Source of the DNA: Pseudalkalibacillus hwajinpoensis
GTDB lineage: Bacteria; Bacillota; Bacilli; Bacillales; Guptibacillaceae
Assembly: GCF_039851965.1 (NCBI RefSeq)
Contig: NZ_CP156674.1
Coordinates: forward strand, 1,426,001 to 1,490,000
Direction of reading: 5' to 3'
Length of the DNA: 64,000 nt
The first letter of the stretch is position 1. Every line of letters starts with the position of its first letter. Shown one piece after another: positions 51,255-59,837 of the stretch. A program made the position numbers and the translations under genes. The notes below the pieces were generated by a model. The model had not been told where the DNA came from. It ran no database searches and saw nothing but the letters and a program-made list of their open reading frames with translations.

Positions 51255-53014
51255 GTGCAAAAGAAATCTATTAGTTTTATTTTGGCATTATTATATTCAT
51301 TACAGCAATTGGTTTTTCAGGAGAACCCGAAGCAAGTAGTCAGGTGGAGCGACTAAGTGGTGACGATCGCATTGGAACAGCGCTAGAAATTTCTAAAAAA
51401 GTATCACCCGGAGCACTAACAACAGCTGAAAAGGCAGTTGTATTAACTCGTGCTGATATGCCATTTGATGCGTTAGCAAGTTCAGGACTTGTAGGCATCA
51501 AACAGGCACCAGTGCTGCTTACAGACCCTTATACCCTCGATGGAAGAGTATTAAACGAGCTTAAGCGTCTGGGTGCTAAAAAGGTGTATATTCTTGGTGG
51601 TACAACTGCAATTAGCCAGGGAATTGAAAATGAACTCAAGAAAAATTTTACCGTTGCAAGAGTAGCTGGCTCAAATCGCTATACGACTGCAGAAGCAATT
51701 AATAAAGCCGCAGGGCTTGATCAATCTTCTACTGCCATCGTTGTAAATGGAAACAAGGTAGCAGATTCACTTTCTGCTTCAAGCGTTGCAGCAATTAAAA
51801 ATTACCCAATTTATTTATCAACTGCTACGAAAGCACCTTCTCTTCCTGCAAGTATTAAAACGGTTTATTTAATTGGCGGAGAAAGTGTCCTTTCAAACGA
51901 TTTAAAAGTAAAACTCGAACAGCAGGGCAAGAAAATTGTTCGCCTTTCTGGTGACAACCGTTTTGAGACAAACATTGCAGTTAATGAAGCATTCTTCACA
52001 TCAAGTTCTTCTTTTGTTATTGCTAGAGGAACTTCTACACAGGTCGACATCGAAGACTATCCAGACGCAGTCGCTGCCTCTGCCCTTTCTGAAAAATTTA
52101 ATGCACCGGTAGTCCTGTCTCATCATACAAGTGTGATTGCAAATGTCGAATCTTATCTGTCACAACATGCTTCATCATTAATGGTCTTAGGGGGAGAAAG
52201 TGCACTACCTTCGAAAATCGTTAATTCCTATGATATAAAAAAGCCTGTAGAAGAAGTGATTCTTGAGACTGGTATCGTAACAGCATCCAGCCTGAATGTA
52301 CGTACTTCACCTGAAATAGGCGGTAGAAAGATCGGTGCTCTTCTACGCAACACGGAAGTAGCTATTTATGGATACGTAGGTGATTGGGCTAAAATCAAGT
52401 ACAATGGTCAAACAGCTTACGTACACAGCGCATACTTAATCATGAAAAACAATAATCTATTAAATGATATTACCATCGTAGTAGACGCTGGCCATGGCGA
52501 CCATGATCCAGGTGCAAGTAATGGTAGTCTTCTTGAAAAAGATATTAACCTTGATGTAGCTCTTTATCTTAAGAAGAAGTTAAAATCAGCTGGGGCTAAT
52601 GTTGTCATGACACGTAGGGATGATACATTCCTTGAACTTAGAGAGAGATCAAACATTGCAAATAGCTTGAACGCAGACGCATTTATTAGTGTGCATACAA
52701 ATGCAGCAAGCGAAGCAGCACACGGAATTGAAACATACTGGTATGACAAATACAGCTCTGCAGAGAGTAAAGCTCTAGCAGAAAGCATCCAGAAACGTTT
52801 GATTGAAGTAACCGAAGCAAGCAATCGCGGGGTTAAGAATCAAAGCTTCTCAGTGATTCGAGAGTCCAAAATGGCAAGTGTTCTTGTTGAAGTAGGCTTC
52901 TTAACGAACAATGAAGAATATAAGCTATTACTAACGCAACCTTATCGAGAAGAACTCGCTGAAGGATCTACCAGGGGGTACTCGATTACTACAAGAAAAA
53001 ATAAGTTTAATTAA
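51255..53014 (+). pseudogene. Cell-wall amidase with CWB2 repeats, frameshift in signal peptide
   Basis: The mature part is an intact N-acetylmuramoyl-L-alanine amidase. Three cell-wall-binding type 2 repeats (each starting like VERLSGDDRIGTALEISKK) are followed by a bacterial SH3 domain (ASSLNVRTSPEIGGRKIGAL) and an Amidase_3 domain with zinc ligands in VVDAGHGDHDPGA, LLEKDIN and SVHTNA and the catalytic Glu in VEVGFLTN. The signal peptide starts at GTG 51255 after GGGGG (MQKKSISFILALL) but shifts frame near 51290; FITAIGFSGEPEASS follows in the next frame. As read, the protein could not be secreted. A LytC-like role in wall turnover is expected if the shift is a sequencing error. Confidence 0.85.
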
Positions 53015-53021
53015 ATTATGT

Positions 53022-53060
53022 AAAAAAGGAGCCTTTTTTGATGCTTAGGGCTCCTTTTTT
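53022..53060 (+). terminator. Terminator of amidase gene
   Basis: AAAAAAGGAGCC pairs with GGCTCCTTTTTT around a 15-base loop, running into T6. Confidence 0.9.
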
Positions 53061-53089
53061 ACGTATTCTCAAGCTCTGCCTCATCACTC

Positions 53090-53586
53090 CTATAATCCAA
53101 GTCCAATCGAAATCTGATTCGTATAAGAGGTGTAGGCGATTAATTGGTTAATGTCAACGATCTCTTTTTCAGTGTATCCATTGTCCCTCAACTTCTGGAC
53201 ATCTTCTTTACTAAGCTCTGCAGGACTCTTCACAAGTTTCTCAGCGTAACTCAAAATATCTTTCATATGTTGCTCAAAAATATCCGAGCCCTTATACCGT
53301 TCAAGTTCTTCAAGAACCGTATTATTTCCACTGATCTCTTTAAGCAGCGCACCATGTTATAACAGAAGTTGCATCCGTTCAGTTTCGAAACAAATACGAC
53401 CACTGCTTCTGTTTCAAACTCATTTAATACCCCCGCTTTAACAGCAGAAGCTAATGGCATAAATGCAGTGAAAATTTCTGGGCTTCTTGCGATAAGACGA
53501 TTAAATACAGGTACAGGCTGTTCAAGATCATTATAGATCCGCATATTCTTTAAATCCGATTGTTTGGCTGGTTTAATCCATGACAT
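53090..53586 (-). pseudogene. Carboxymuconolactone decarboxylase/AhpD-like protein, frameshifted
   Basis: The first frame holds the conserved front of an AhpD/CMD-family peroxidase-related protein up to KLNGCNFCYNM, with both Cys of the CxxC motif. The catalytic His that should follow is lost at a frameshift near 53348-53356. The rest (LLKEISGNNTVLEELERYKG, EIVDINQLIAYTSYTNQISI) continues in another frame to a stop at 53090. The corrected protein would be about 164 residues. A single small indel could be natural or an error. Confidence 0.82.
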
Positions 53587-53655
53587 CTTCCATCATCCAT
53601 TCTTTATCATTCCCTTAAAAAGGAGAATTCCTTGAATGGAAAAATCACTCCTTCA

Positions 53656-53940
53656 TTATTGTTCTGATACTAATGCCCCAATAGCTCCACTATATTGCCC
53701 GTCTTAAAGGAAATAAACGGTAACGCCAAACAGTGTTTCAAAATGCTTTATTTGCCTTTTAATTAAGACATTTGATTGAATGATTGAGTCAATAAACACA
53801 TGTTTTTTGTTTCTCGCGAAAAGAATAGCTATCATAACTACCACTTCTGATATCATACCGATTAGACAGGCAAAACTCTCTTCATTTCGCAGCAGCTTTA
53901 ATTAAAGTGCCACCCGCATCCACTCCAATTGTATCTGCCT
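53656..53940 (-). pseudogene. Type II pantothenate kinase (coaW) remnant
   Basis: Pieces of a CoaW-type kinase lie on the minus strand. DTIGVDAGGTLIKAAAK comes first (phosphate-binding loop), then SLIGMISEVVVMIAILFARN after a shift, then FIDSIIQSNVLIKRQIKHFE, and the end DGQYSGAIGALVSEQ after a stop. Most of the about 270-residue enzyme is deleted. It sits between two otherwise intact genes. Another pantothenate kinase must do the job. Confidence 0.75.
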
Positions 53941-54039
53941 CTCAATTCCTCATTTCATTCATCAGACATAGGTTTATCTTATCATCAGCACACCGATTTA
54001 ACCCCTTACCGCTGAATAGCAAAAAGGGGTTAAAACGGC

Positions 54040-55842
54040 TTATATTAGAAAAGGCGCTTTAGGTAAATGAATGACAACTCTCGTTCCTTTTCCTGGTTTA
54101 CTGTTCAATTCCAGTCGTCCTTTATGCTCTGTGATTATTTTATTACTAACCGTCATACCAAGTCCGATCCCTTTTTCTTTATTTGTATAAAATGGGACCC
54201 CAATCCGCTCTAGTCGCTCTTCTTCTATACCCACTCCATTATCATGAATGATGACACAAATCTCATCGTCTATTTCTTCAAGAGTAATATTAATTTGTCC
54301 ATCTTTTTCAATGGCTTCAACCGCATTTTTTAAAATATTAATAAACACCTGTTTCATTTGATTCTTTTTACATTGAATGACAATGGTTTTAAGCTGGCTG
54401 TTAATATTAATTCGAATATTTTTTGAAGAGGCCTGTGGCGTTAGGACAGATATAGCATTCTTTATAAGTTTAAGTAAACTGACGTCAGCAATTTCAACTG
54501 CTTCTGGCTTTGCAAGAGAAATAAAGCCATTAATGACTTCTTCAATTTTCTCTAATTCCTGATCAATGATTCTATGATAGTGCTCCTCATTACAAGAGGA
54601 TTCCTTTGCTAATAAGTTGATAAAGCCTTTAATGGAAGTCAGCGGGTTGCGAATTTCATGAGCAAATCCTGCTGCTACATCGCCAATGAGTGAGAGCTTC
54701 TCAATGTTCTCTCTGTACTGTTCAAGCTTTATTTTTTCAGTGATATCCCTTGAAATGAAGACAAACTGATTAACCTGACCAGAATGATGAATTTTTCGAT
54801 AGACGGTTGTCACCGGTTGTTTCGTTTCAGTTAGTTTCATGATCGTTTTTTGACATTTCTCATTATCCTCAGGGTGAATGAATGTAAGAATATCCTTTCC
54901 AACTACCTCCTCCTGTTCATATCCTAAAAGAGACTTGTAGGAGGAAGAAGCATAAACGACTATTCCATCCTGATTCATCATACAAATCAAATCACTACTG
55001 TGTTCTAGAATCGCCCTATGTTTCTGTTCGCTTACTCGCAGTCTCGTTTCAGCGATATTTCTTTCCGTTACATCTCGGGATACCACCACGAATTGGCAAT
55101 CCTCTCCATTGGGAATGCAAGTCCCTTGAGATTCAAAAAATCGATACGTACCATCAATTTTCCTCAATCGATATTGGATTGTAATTGGCTTTTTATATTT
55201 AAGAAGCTTCAAGAATTCCCTTTTCACAAACGCTTTATCATCTTTGTGCACATACTTAATCGAGCTTTTACCAATCTCATTATGAATACCATCTTTAGAA
55301 AAGTCCCGATACGAAGGAGAAATATAGATTAAGTTGCCTCTATGATCAAGCAAGCTTACGATTTCATTCATATTATCAGTAATCAGTTTATAATGTTCAA
55401 TTGTTTCCTTGATTTGACGGGAGGAATCCTCTACCTTCTTGACAATACCGGTCGTTTGTCCCATTTGATTTGCAACTGGAATAGCTGTGACCTCAACAGT
55501 AATGATTTCCCCATCCTGCCTCAACCATTTCTGTTCCAACACACCAGGGTTAACGCCATTTATAGAAGACTGAATACGTTTTTTCACTGTGTCATGATCA
55601 GCTGGATCAATAACCTCCCAAATAGACGTACCCTTTATGTCGGCGAGATTTTCGTAACCAAGTAGTTTAAGAGCAGAAGCATTTAAATAAATCCACTTGC
55701 CATCCTTTTGTACGAAAATGGAAGTTGTGGAATCTTCATAATACCTCACTAAATCAGAAAGCATACCCCTCATAGCCCTAGAATCTTTCTCAGGAGGTGG
55801 GTCTGCACTTGTAAGTATTGAATTAATATTTTTATAAGTCAT
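54040..55842 (-). CDS. Three-PAS histidine kinase, sporulation-kinase type
   Basis: A 600-residue sensor kinase without membrane segments. Three PAS domains occupy about residues 30-140, 150-260 and 270-370. The HisKA domain has the phosphorylated His395 in GFAHEIRNPLTSIKGFINLL, and the ATPase domain shows NILKNAVEAI (N box), HDNGVGI, and GIGLGMTVSNKI (G2 box). The His-box style is that of KinA/KinE-like kinases that feed the Spo0A phosphorelay. No response regulator is adjacent, which also fits. AAGGAGGT precedes the ATG. The signal is unknown. Confidence 0.9.
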   Translation of the reverse strand: MTYKNINSILTSADPPPEKDSRAMRGMLSDLVRYYEDSTTSIFVQKDGKWIYLNASALKLLGYENLADIKGTSIWEVIDPADHDTVKKRIQSSINGVNPGVLEQKWLRQDGEIITVEVTAIPVANQMGQTTGIVKKVEDSSRQIKETIEHYKLITDNMNEIVSLLDHRGNLIYISPSYRDFSKDGIHNEIGKSSIKYVHKDDKAFVKREFLKLLKYKKPITIQYRLRKIDGTYRFFESQGTCIPNGEDCQFVVVSRDVTERNIAETRLRVSEQKHRAILEHSSDLICMMNQDGIVVYASSSYKSLLGYEQEEVVGKDILTFIHPEDNEKCQKTIMKLTETKQPVTTVYRKIHHSGQVNQFVFISRDITEKIKLEQYRENIEKLSLIGDVAAGFAHEIRNPLTSIKGFINLLAKESSCNEEHYHRIIDQELEKIEEVINGFISLAKPEAVEIADVSLLKLIKNAISVLTPQASSKNIRININSQLKTIVIQCKKNQMKQVFINILKNAVEAIEKDGQINITLEEIDDEICVIIHDNGVGIEEERLERIGVPFYTNKEKGIGLGMTVSNKIITEHKGRLELNSKPGKGTRVVIHLPKAPFLI

Positions 55843-56023
55843 AGTACCTCCTTAAAAGCTTTGATTCTAAGTTTTCCGGGTCTTTTGAAGGATTTTATCA
55901 TTTTGAATATCTTCTTTATCTCTTTCTCTATTCCTGCTTAAGATGAACAAGTGAACAAAAATATTTTCAAAAAGAAAGTTAGCCTAAATGTTATGAGAGA
56001 AAACATCCCCGAAATCTATTCCC

Positions 56024-56824
56024 CTATCGCTTTTCAAACCAGTCCCTCCCAAAGTTAACCATTGCTCTTTGACCGATTAACTTGCAGGTTGCGTTGCCAA
56101 TTTTCATCATACGAAAGCTTTCAGATTGCTCAAAATGATAGCCGATCGTCTCAAAACAATCAGAATCATAATCAATTTCCTGAAACGTTTTCCAGACTCG
56201 CTGACCGTTTTCCGAAATTGCAGCTGATTTGGTTACCGGTTGATTCTTACATCTCGCATTCTCAGCATAATGAAGAGATGTATTACTATCATGACCAACA
56301 CCAATCATAAGAATTTCCCCATCTAATTCATATATTTTAGCAAGGGGGGATTGTTCTCCAAACCCGCTTTCAAGAGGCTGATTTTCTAAAATAACCTCTT
56401 TATCTTTCCCCCATGCGGCAAAAGAGTAAACCGGGTGATCACTCCTTTTAACACCGGGAAAATGTCTAAACTGTTCAACAATTGCCCCCATTCCCCGTGT
56501 GGGCGTTGTTGCTTTACAGTACGCAGGCATTTGGTCACGAATGATTGGCCACCAGGACTCTGGAACAGGTGGGTTCATCCAACCTGCAGGATCTGAATTA
56601 CTAGCCGATTGTGCAGGCATCACGATAGTTCCATCTTCTCCAACAACCTTCATCAGCGCCTTAATCACAGCTTCTGCTCCTCCGCACACCCAGCCGAGCG
56701 AGCTTAATGAGGAATGAACAAGCAAGGTCATCCCATTCTTCACACCCAGTTCTCGAAAATCTGTTACAAGACTATCAACCGTGTGTGGCATACATACAGT
56801 GTCAATTACTTTCTTCTCTGTCAT
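56024..56824 (-). CDS. Aminoglycoside 3-N-acetyltransferase (YokD-like)
   Basis: A 266-residue member of the AAC(3) family. The family motifs are LLVHSSLSSLGWVCGGAEAV, TIVMPAQSASNSDP and SFAAWGKDKEVI, with the conserved His in the catalytic region (KRSDHPVYS). These enzymes acetylate the 3-amino group of aminoglycosides; chromosomal YokD-type members have weak or unknown activity. Its ATG overlaps the stop of the ABC-F gene (ATGA), so the two are translationally coupled. Resistance in the host is not shown. Confidence 0.88.
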   Translation of the reverse strand: MTEKKVIDTVCMPHTVDSLVTDFRELGVKNGMTLLVHSSLSSLGWVCGGAEAVIKALMKVVGEDGTIVMPAQSASNSDPAGWMNPPVPESWWPIIRDQMPAYCKATTPTRGMGAIVEQFRHFPGVKRSDHPVYSFAAWGKDKEVILENQPLESGFGEQSPLAKIYELDGEILMIGVGHDSNTSLHYAENARCKNQPVTKSAAISENGQRVWKTFQEIDYDSDCFETIGYHFEQSESFRMMKIGNATCKLIGQRAMVNFGRDWFEKR

Positions 56825-58686
56825 CTTTCTTCCCCCATTAATTTGTTGTATAGTTCTTCGCGTCTTTGTTCAAGAATTTGCTTTTTCTCGTAAAGTTCTA
56901 CTAATTTCTCATGGTCACTGTCACTTAATTGCTCCAATTTTCTTTCGATCTGAAATAAGTCTTGTTCAAGCTTATCTACTTTATCCTCAATCGATTCAAC
57001 CGTTGTTTCTATCCTACTTACACTCTTCGAATGTACATTTTGATGTACTTCTTCACTCGCTTCAATCATCTTCACAGCTTCCCTATGTTTCTCTCTAGCA
57101 TCGCTATATGAAAGAATGTAATGATGAAGGCGTCCTTCTTCAAGCCAGTACGTGACAGGAAAACATTTATTCAATAAATAGCGATCGTGAGAAACACAGA
57201 TAATGGTACCCGGGAACCTTTCCAGTGCGTCTTCCAACACCTCTCTCGAATCAATATCCAGATGATTGGTTGGCTCATCAAGAACTAATAAATTAATATC
57301 TTTACTCATAAGTTGCGCAAGTCTGAGACGCATCTTTTCGCCACCGCTTAAGGAAGAGATTTTAGAAAAAACCTGATATCCATAGAATAAAAATCGCGCA
57401 AGCTCATGTCTTGCATCCCCTTCCGTTACTTTCGCAGTTTCACGATACAAATCAAGTACACGCTCCTCACCGCGATCCTCCAGCACATGTTGTGAGAGGT
57501 ACCCGATTTTCACGCTTCCACCAGTGGTTACTTTTCCTTGAACAGGCTGAAGCTGTCCAAGGAGAACTTTCAGCAAAGTGGTTTTTCCACTTCCATTCTT
57601 TCCTACCACCGCCACTCTTTCCTTGTAGCGAACGTGCCAGTTCACCTGAGTGAGGAGCTGTTTCTCACCATATCCGACACCTACATTTTCGAACGTTACT
57701 ACATCTTTTCCACTTCGATCAGCCATATCAAATTCAAGACCCATCTTTTTTCGATCCAGAGTAGGTTTTTTGATTTTGTTCATACGTTCTAATGCCCGCT
57801 CCATATTGCGTGCACGCTTATGCAGCGCTGCATTTGGAGGGCTCGCCTGATTTGCCCACTCCCTTAGGCGTTTGATCGCTTCTTTCATTTTCCTTATTTT
57901 CTTTTGCTGTTCTTGATAAGCAGCAAATTCAGTTAGAAGCATTTCTTCTTTCTGTGTAACAAACTCACTGTAAGAGCCGTGATAAATGGTGAGCTCACCG
58001 TCTTCCAGATCCATGATTTTTGTTACCACTTCATCAAGAAAATAGCGGTCGTGTGAGATGATGAGCACTGTCCCACGATAGTGATTTATAAATCCTTCTA
58101 ACCATTCTACAGCTTCAATATCCAGATGATTGGTTGGTTCATCCAGCAAAAGCAACTCGGGCTCTTGTAACAGCAAAAGTCCAAGGCTAACCTTTGTCTT
58201 CTCGCCACCACTTAATTGCTCAAAAGGCGATTCAAGAAGGTGTTGAATTCCAAGGCCATTAGCAACCTGTTGTATTGCCGCCTCTCTTTCGTACCCTCCT
58301 CTTCTCGTGAATTCATCAAGTAACTGCCCGTATTCTTTCATCATTTGGTTACTTTCATCTCCATTAGCCATTTTACTTTCTAATTCATGCATTCTTTCCC
58401 CCATATCTTCAAGCTCTTTGAAAGCTTCCCTCAACACTGTCTTTACAGAACATCCTGGAAAATATGGAATCTGAGCCAGGTAGCCAATTTTCGTTCCTTT
58501 TTTAAAATGAATGTCGCCTTCATCCGTGCTTTCAATACCCGATAGCAGCTTAAAAAGCGTCGTCTTCCCACTTCCATTTCTTCCAACAATGCCTACCCGA
58601 TCTTTTTCTGGTACTTCAAATGAAATATTTTCAAAAATACTATTTCCACCAAGCATTTTACAAATTGATTGTGCCGAACAAATCAT
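56821..58686 (-). CDS. ABC-F family ATPase with long C-terminal coiled coil
   Basis: A 621-residue duplicated ATPase without membrane segments. Walker A motifs are GRNGSGKTT and GKNGSGKTT, signatures LSGGEKTK and LSGGEKMR, and Walker B stretches LLLDEPTNHLDI and LVLDEPTNHLDI. A charged linker (EEMLLTEFAAYQEQQKKIRK) and a C-terminal coiled coil of about 70 residues follow, as in YdiF/Uup-like translation factors. Two ATGs are adjacent; the second is at 58686. Its leader contains structured repeat copy D. It is coupled to the AAC(3) gene, which argues for a stress or antibiotic role. Confidence 0.9.
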   Translation of the reverse strand: MICSAQSICKMLGGNSIFENISFEVPEKDRVGIVGRNGSGKTTLFKLLSGIESTDEGDIHFKKGTKIGYLAQIPYFPGCSVKTVLREAFKELEDMGERMHELESKMANGDESNQMMKEYGQLLDEFTRRGGYEREAAIQQVANGLGIQHLLESPFEQLSGGEKTKVSLGLLLLQEPELLLLDEPTNHLDIEAVEWLEGFINHYRGTVLIISHDRYFLDEVVTKIMDLEDGELTIYHGSYSEFVTQKEEMLLTEFAAYQEQQKKIRKMKEAIKRLREWANQASPPNAALHKRARNMERALERMNKIKKPTLDRKKMGLEFDMADRSGKDVVTFENVGVGYGEKQLLTQVNWHVRYKERVAVVGKNGSGKTTLLKVLLGQLQPVQGKVTTGGSVKIGYLSQHVLEDRGEERVLDLYRETAKVTEGDARHELARFLFYGYQVFSKISSLSGGEKMRLRLAQLMSKDINLLVLDEPTNHLDIDSREVLEDALERFPGTIICVSHDRYLLNKCFPVTYWLEEGRLHHYILSYSDAREKHREAVKMIEASEEVHQNVHSKSVSRIETTVESIEDKVDKLEQDLFQIERKLEQLSDSDHEKLVELYEKKQILEQRREELYNKLMGEER

Positions 58687-58712
58687 CATTATAAATCCAT
58701 CCTCTCAATAGA

Positions 58713-58846
58713 TTGAAACTTCCATAAGAGGGTTGCTGCTCCCCTCTTATGGTTAGTTGAACCAATCGGACCTTTAGAGGCAGTTGCCCCCAAACTAAAT
58801 GTATACTAAATGTATTGATTACCTTACATTTTTTACTGCCTTATGG
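58713..58846 (-). repeat. Structured dispersed repeat, copy D, in ABC-F leader
   Basis: On the minus strand the order is CCATAAGGCAGTAAAA, GGTAATC, GGGGGCA-ac-TGCCTC, AAAGGTCCGATTGGTTCAAC, an ACTAACC arm and an 11-bp hairpin CCATAAGAGGG/CCCTCTTATGG followed by GAAGTTTCA. Copy B has the same blocks but a different final stem sequence, so pairing is kept by paired changes. The element lies between a terminator and the ABC-F start at 58686. It is thus the 5' leader or carries the promoter. Confidence 0.8.
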
Positions 58847-58861
58847 ATGAGAAAAAATTGC

Positions 58862-58905
58862 ATAAAAAAAGCCACAGATAAGGGTACACCTCACCTGTGG
58901 CTACA
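58862..58905 (-). terminator. Second terminator of SMR operon
   Basis: GCCACAG pairs with CTGTGGC (7 bp, extendable inward with mismatches) and is followed by T7 on the minus strand. It also separates the SMR operon from the ABC-F operon. Confidence 0.85.
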
Positions 58906-58921
58906 TCTGGCAATGCTTTTA

Positions 58922-58956
58922 TAAAAAAGGAGAGCGACACAAATGCCACTCTCCTA
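58922..58956 (-). terminator. First terminator of SMR operon
   Basis: AGGAGAG pairs with CTCTCCT around a 14-base loop and is followed by T6 on the minus strand. It stands about 50 bp after the small downstream gene. Confidence 0.8.
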
Positions 58957-59008
58957 AATACCATATTTAATCCGCCTGAAGCAGGGTAAGAGAGCCTTAC
59001 GCTTTCTT

Positions 59009-59125
59009 TCATATGAAGTTGCTAAAATTGGGCACACCTGTCCCTATAGCGGCTTCATCATGAAAAATCGCACGGCAAATCGAAACATAATCCATAAACT
59101 CCGTACGAACAAAAGCGTTTGACAT
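59009..59125 (-). CDS. 38-residue peptide with ideal ribosome-binding site
   Basis: The ATG at 59125 follows AAGGAGGTGA, a full match to the 16S anti-Shine-Dalgarno, though about 10 nt away. The peptide (MSNAFVRTEFMDYVSICRAI...) is polar at both ends with a single Cys and no clear membrane helix. It lies 57 bp after the second SMR gene and before two terminators, so it is the last gene of that operon. No family was recognised. It could be a short functional peptide or a remnant with a retained start site. Confidence 0.5.
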   Translation of the reverse strand: MSNAFVRTEFMDYVSICRAIFHDEAAIGTGVPNFSNFI

Positions 59126-59181
59126 CTCTTCCTCACCTCCTTGATTTAGTAATATTATTTTATCTGAATGGTCTGATAAAA

Positions 59182-59505
59182 TCAACCCTCTGCCACACGA
59201 AGACCAATCACAGAAATGACAACACATGATATGAGGACGAGCTGGAGGCGGTTTTTCGGCTCCTTGAAAAAGTACATTCCAATAAGAACACTTCCGGCAG
59301 AGCCAATTCCAGTCCAGATCGCATAAGCGGTTCCAACTGGTAGTGCTTTTAGTGAAATCGAAAGCATATAGAAACTCATGCCCCCAAATATGATTGTGAA
59401 AATGGAAGGCTTAAGCTTAGTGAAACCTTCCGATAGCTTTAAACTAATCACTCCACCGACTTCACTAAGACCAGCAATCAATAATGCAATCCATGCCATT
59501 AACAA
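59182..59505 (-). CDS. SMR family multidrug efflux subunit (second)
   Basis: A 107-residue four-helix membrane protein of the small multidrug resistance family. The essential Glu in helix 1 lies in LIAGLSEVGGVISLKLSEGF, and the family loop SLKALPVGTAYAIWTGIGSA is present. It starts 7 bp after the stop of a second SMR gene; such pairs (EbrAB, YkkCD types) form hetero-dimers that export quaternary ammonium compounds or guanidinium. AAGGAGGGG precedes the ATG. Confidence 0.9.
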   Translation of the reverse strand: MLMAWIALLIAGLSEVGGVISLKLSEGFTKLKPSIFTIIFGGMSFYMLSISLKALPVGTAYAIWTGIGSAGSVLIGMYFFKEPKNRLQLVLISCVVISVIGLRVAEG

Positions 59506-59512
59506 CCCCTCC

Positions 59513-59836
59513 TTATGCTTCTCTCGAATTTAATTTCAATCCAACAATGGAAGCAATCAATAAGAAAATAAAAAACATTTTAATGAGACTGACTGATTCA
59601 TTCAAGAACATCATCCCGATAACAGCCGTTCCCGCAGCCCCAAGACCAGTAAAAATAGCGTATGCCGTCCCTACTGGCAAGTACTTTAATGCCTTTGCAA
59701 AAAAGTAAAAACTTGTGGCGATCCCCATAATCGTCAATGTACTGATTAATGGCTGTGTAAAACCTTCAGAATATTTCAAGCCAATCGCCCATAGTACTTC
59801 CATCAATCCACCGATTACTAGATAAAACCATGCCAT
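59513..59836 (-). CDS. SMR family multidrug efflux subunit (first)
   Basis: A 107-residue SMR protein. Helix 1 carries the essential Glu (LVIGGLMEVLWAIGLKYSEG) and the conserved ALKYLPVGTAYAIFTGLGAA loop is intact. The first gene of an SMR pair, 1 bp after the tetR stop codon, so it is controlled with tetR. GGAGGGG precedes the ATG. The paired arrangement suggests a heterodimer. Substrates are not predictable from sequence. Confidence 0.9.
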   Translation of the reverse strand: MAWFYLVIGGLMEVLWAIGLKYSEGFTQPLISTLTIMGIATSFYFFAKALKYLPVGTAYAIFTGLGAAGTAVIGMMFLNESVSLIKMFFIFLLIASIVGLKLNSREA

Positions 59837-59837
59837 C

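Noticed and set aside
58689..58712. Three-codon uORF ATG GAT TTA TAA just before the second ABC-F gene
   Set aside because: GAGAGG directly abuts its ATG with no spacing and no competing stems were found, so it is probably just part of the ribosome-binding region.
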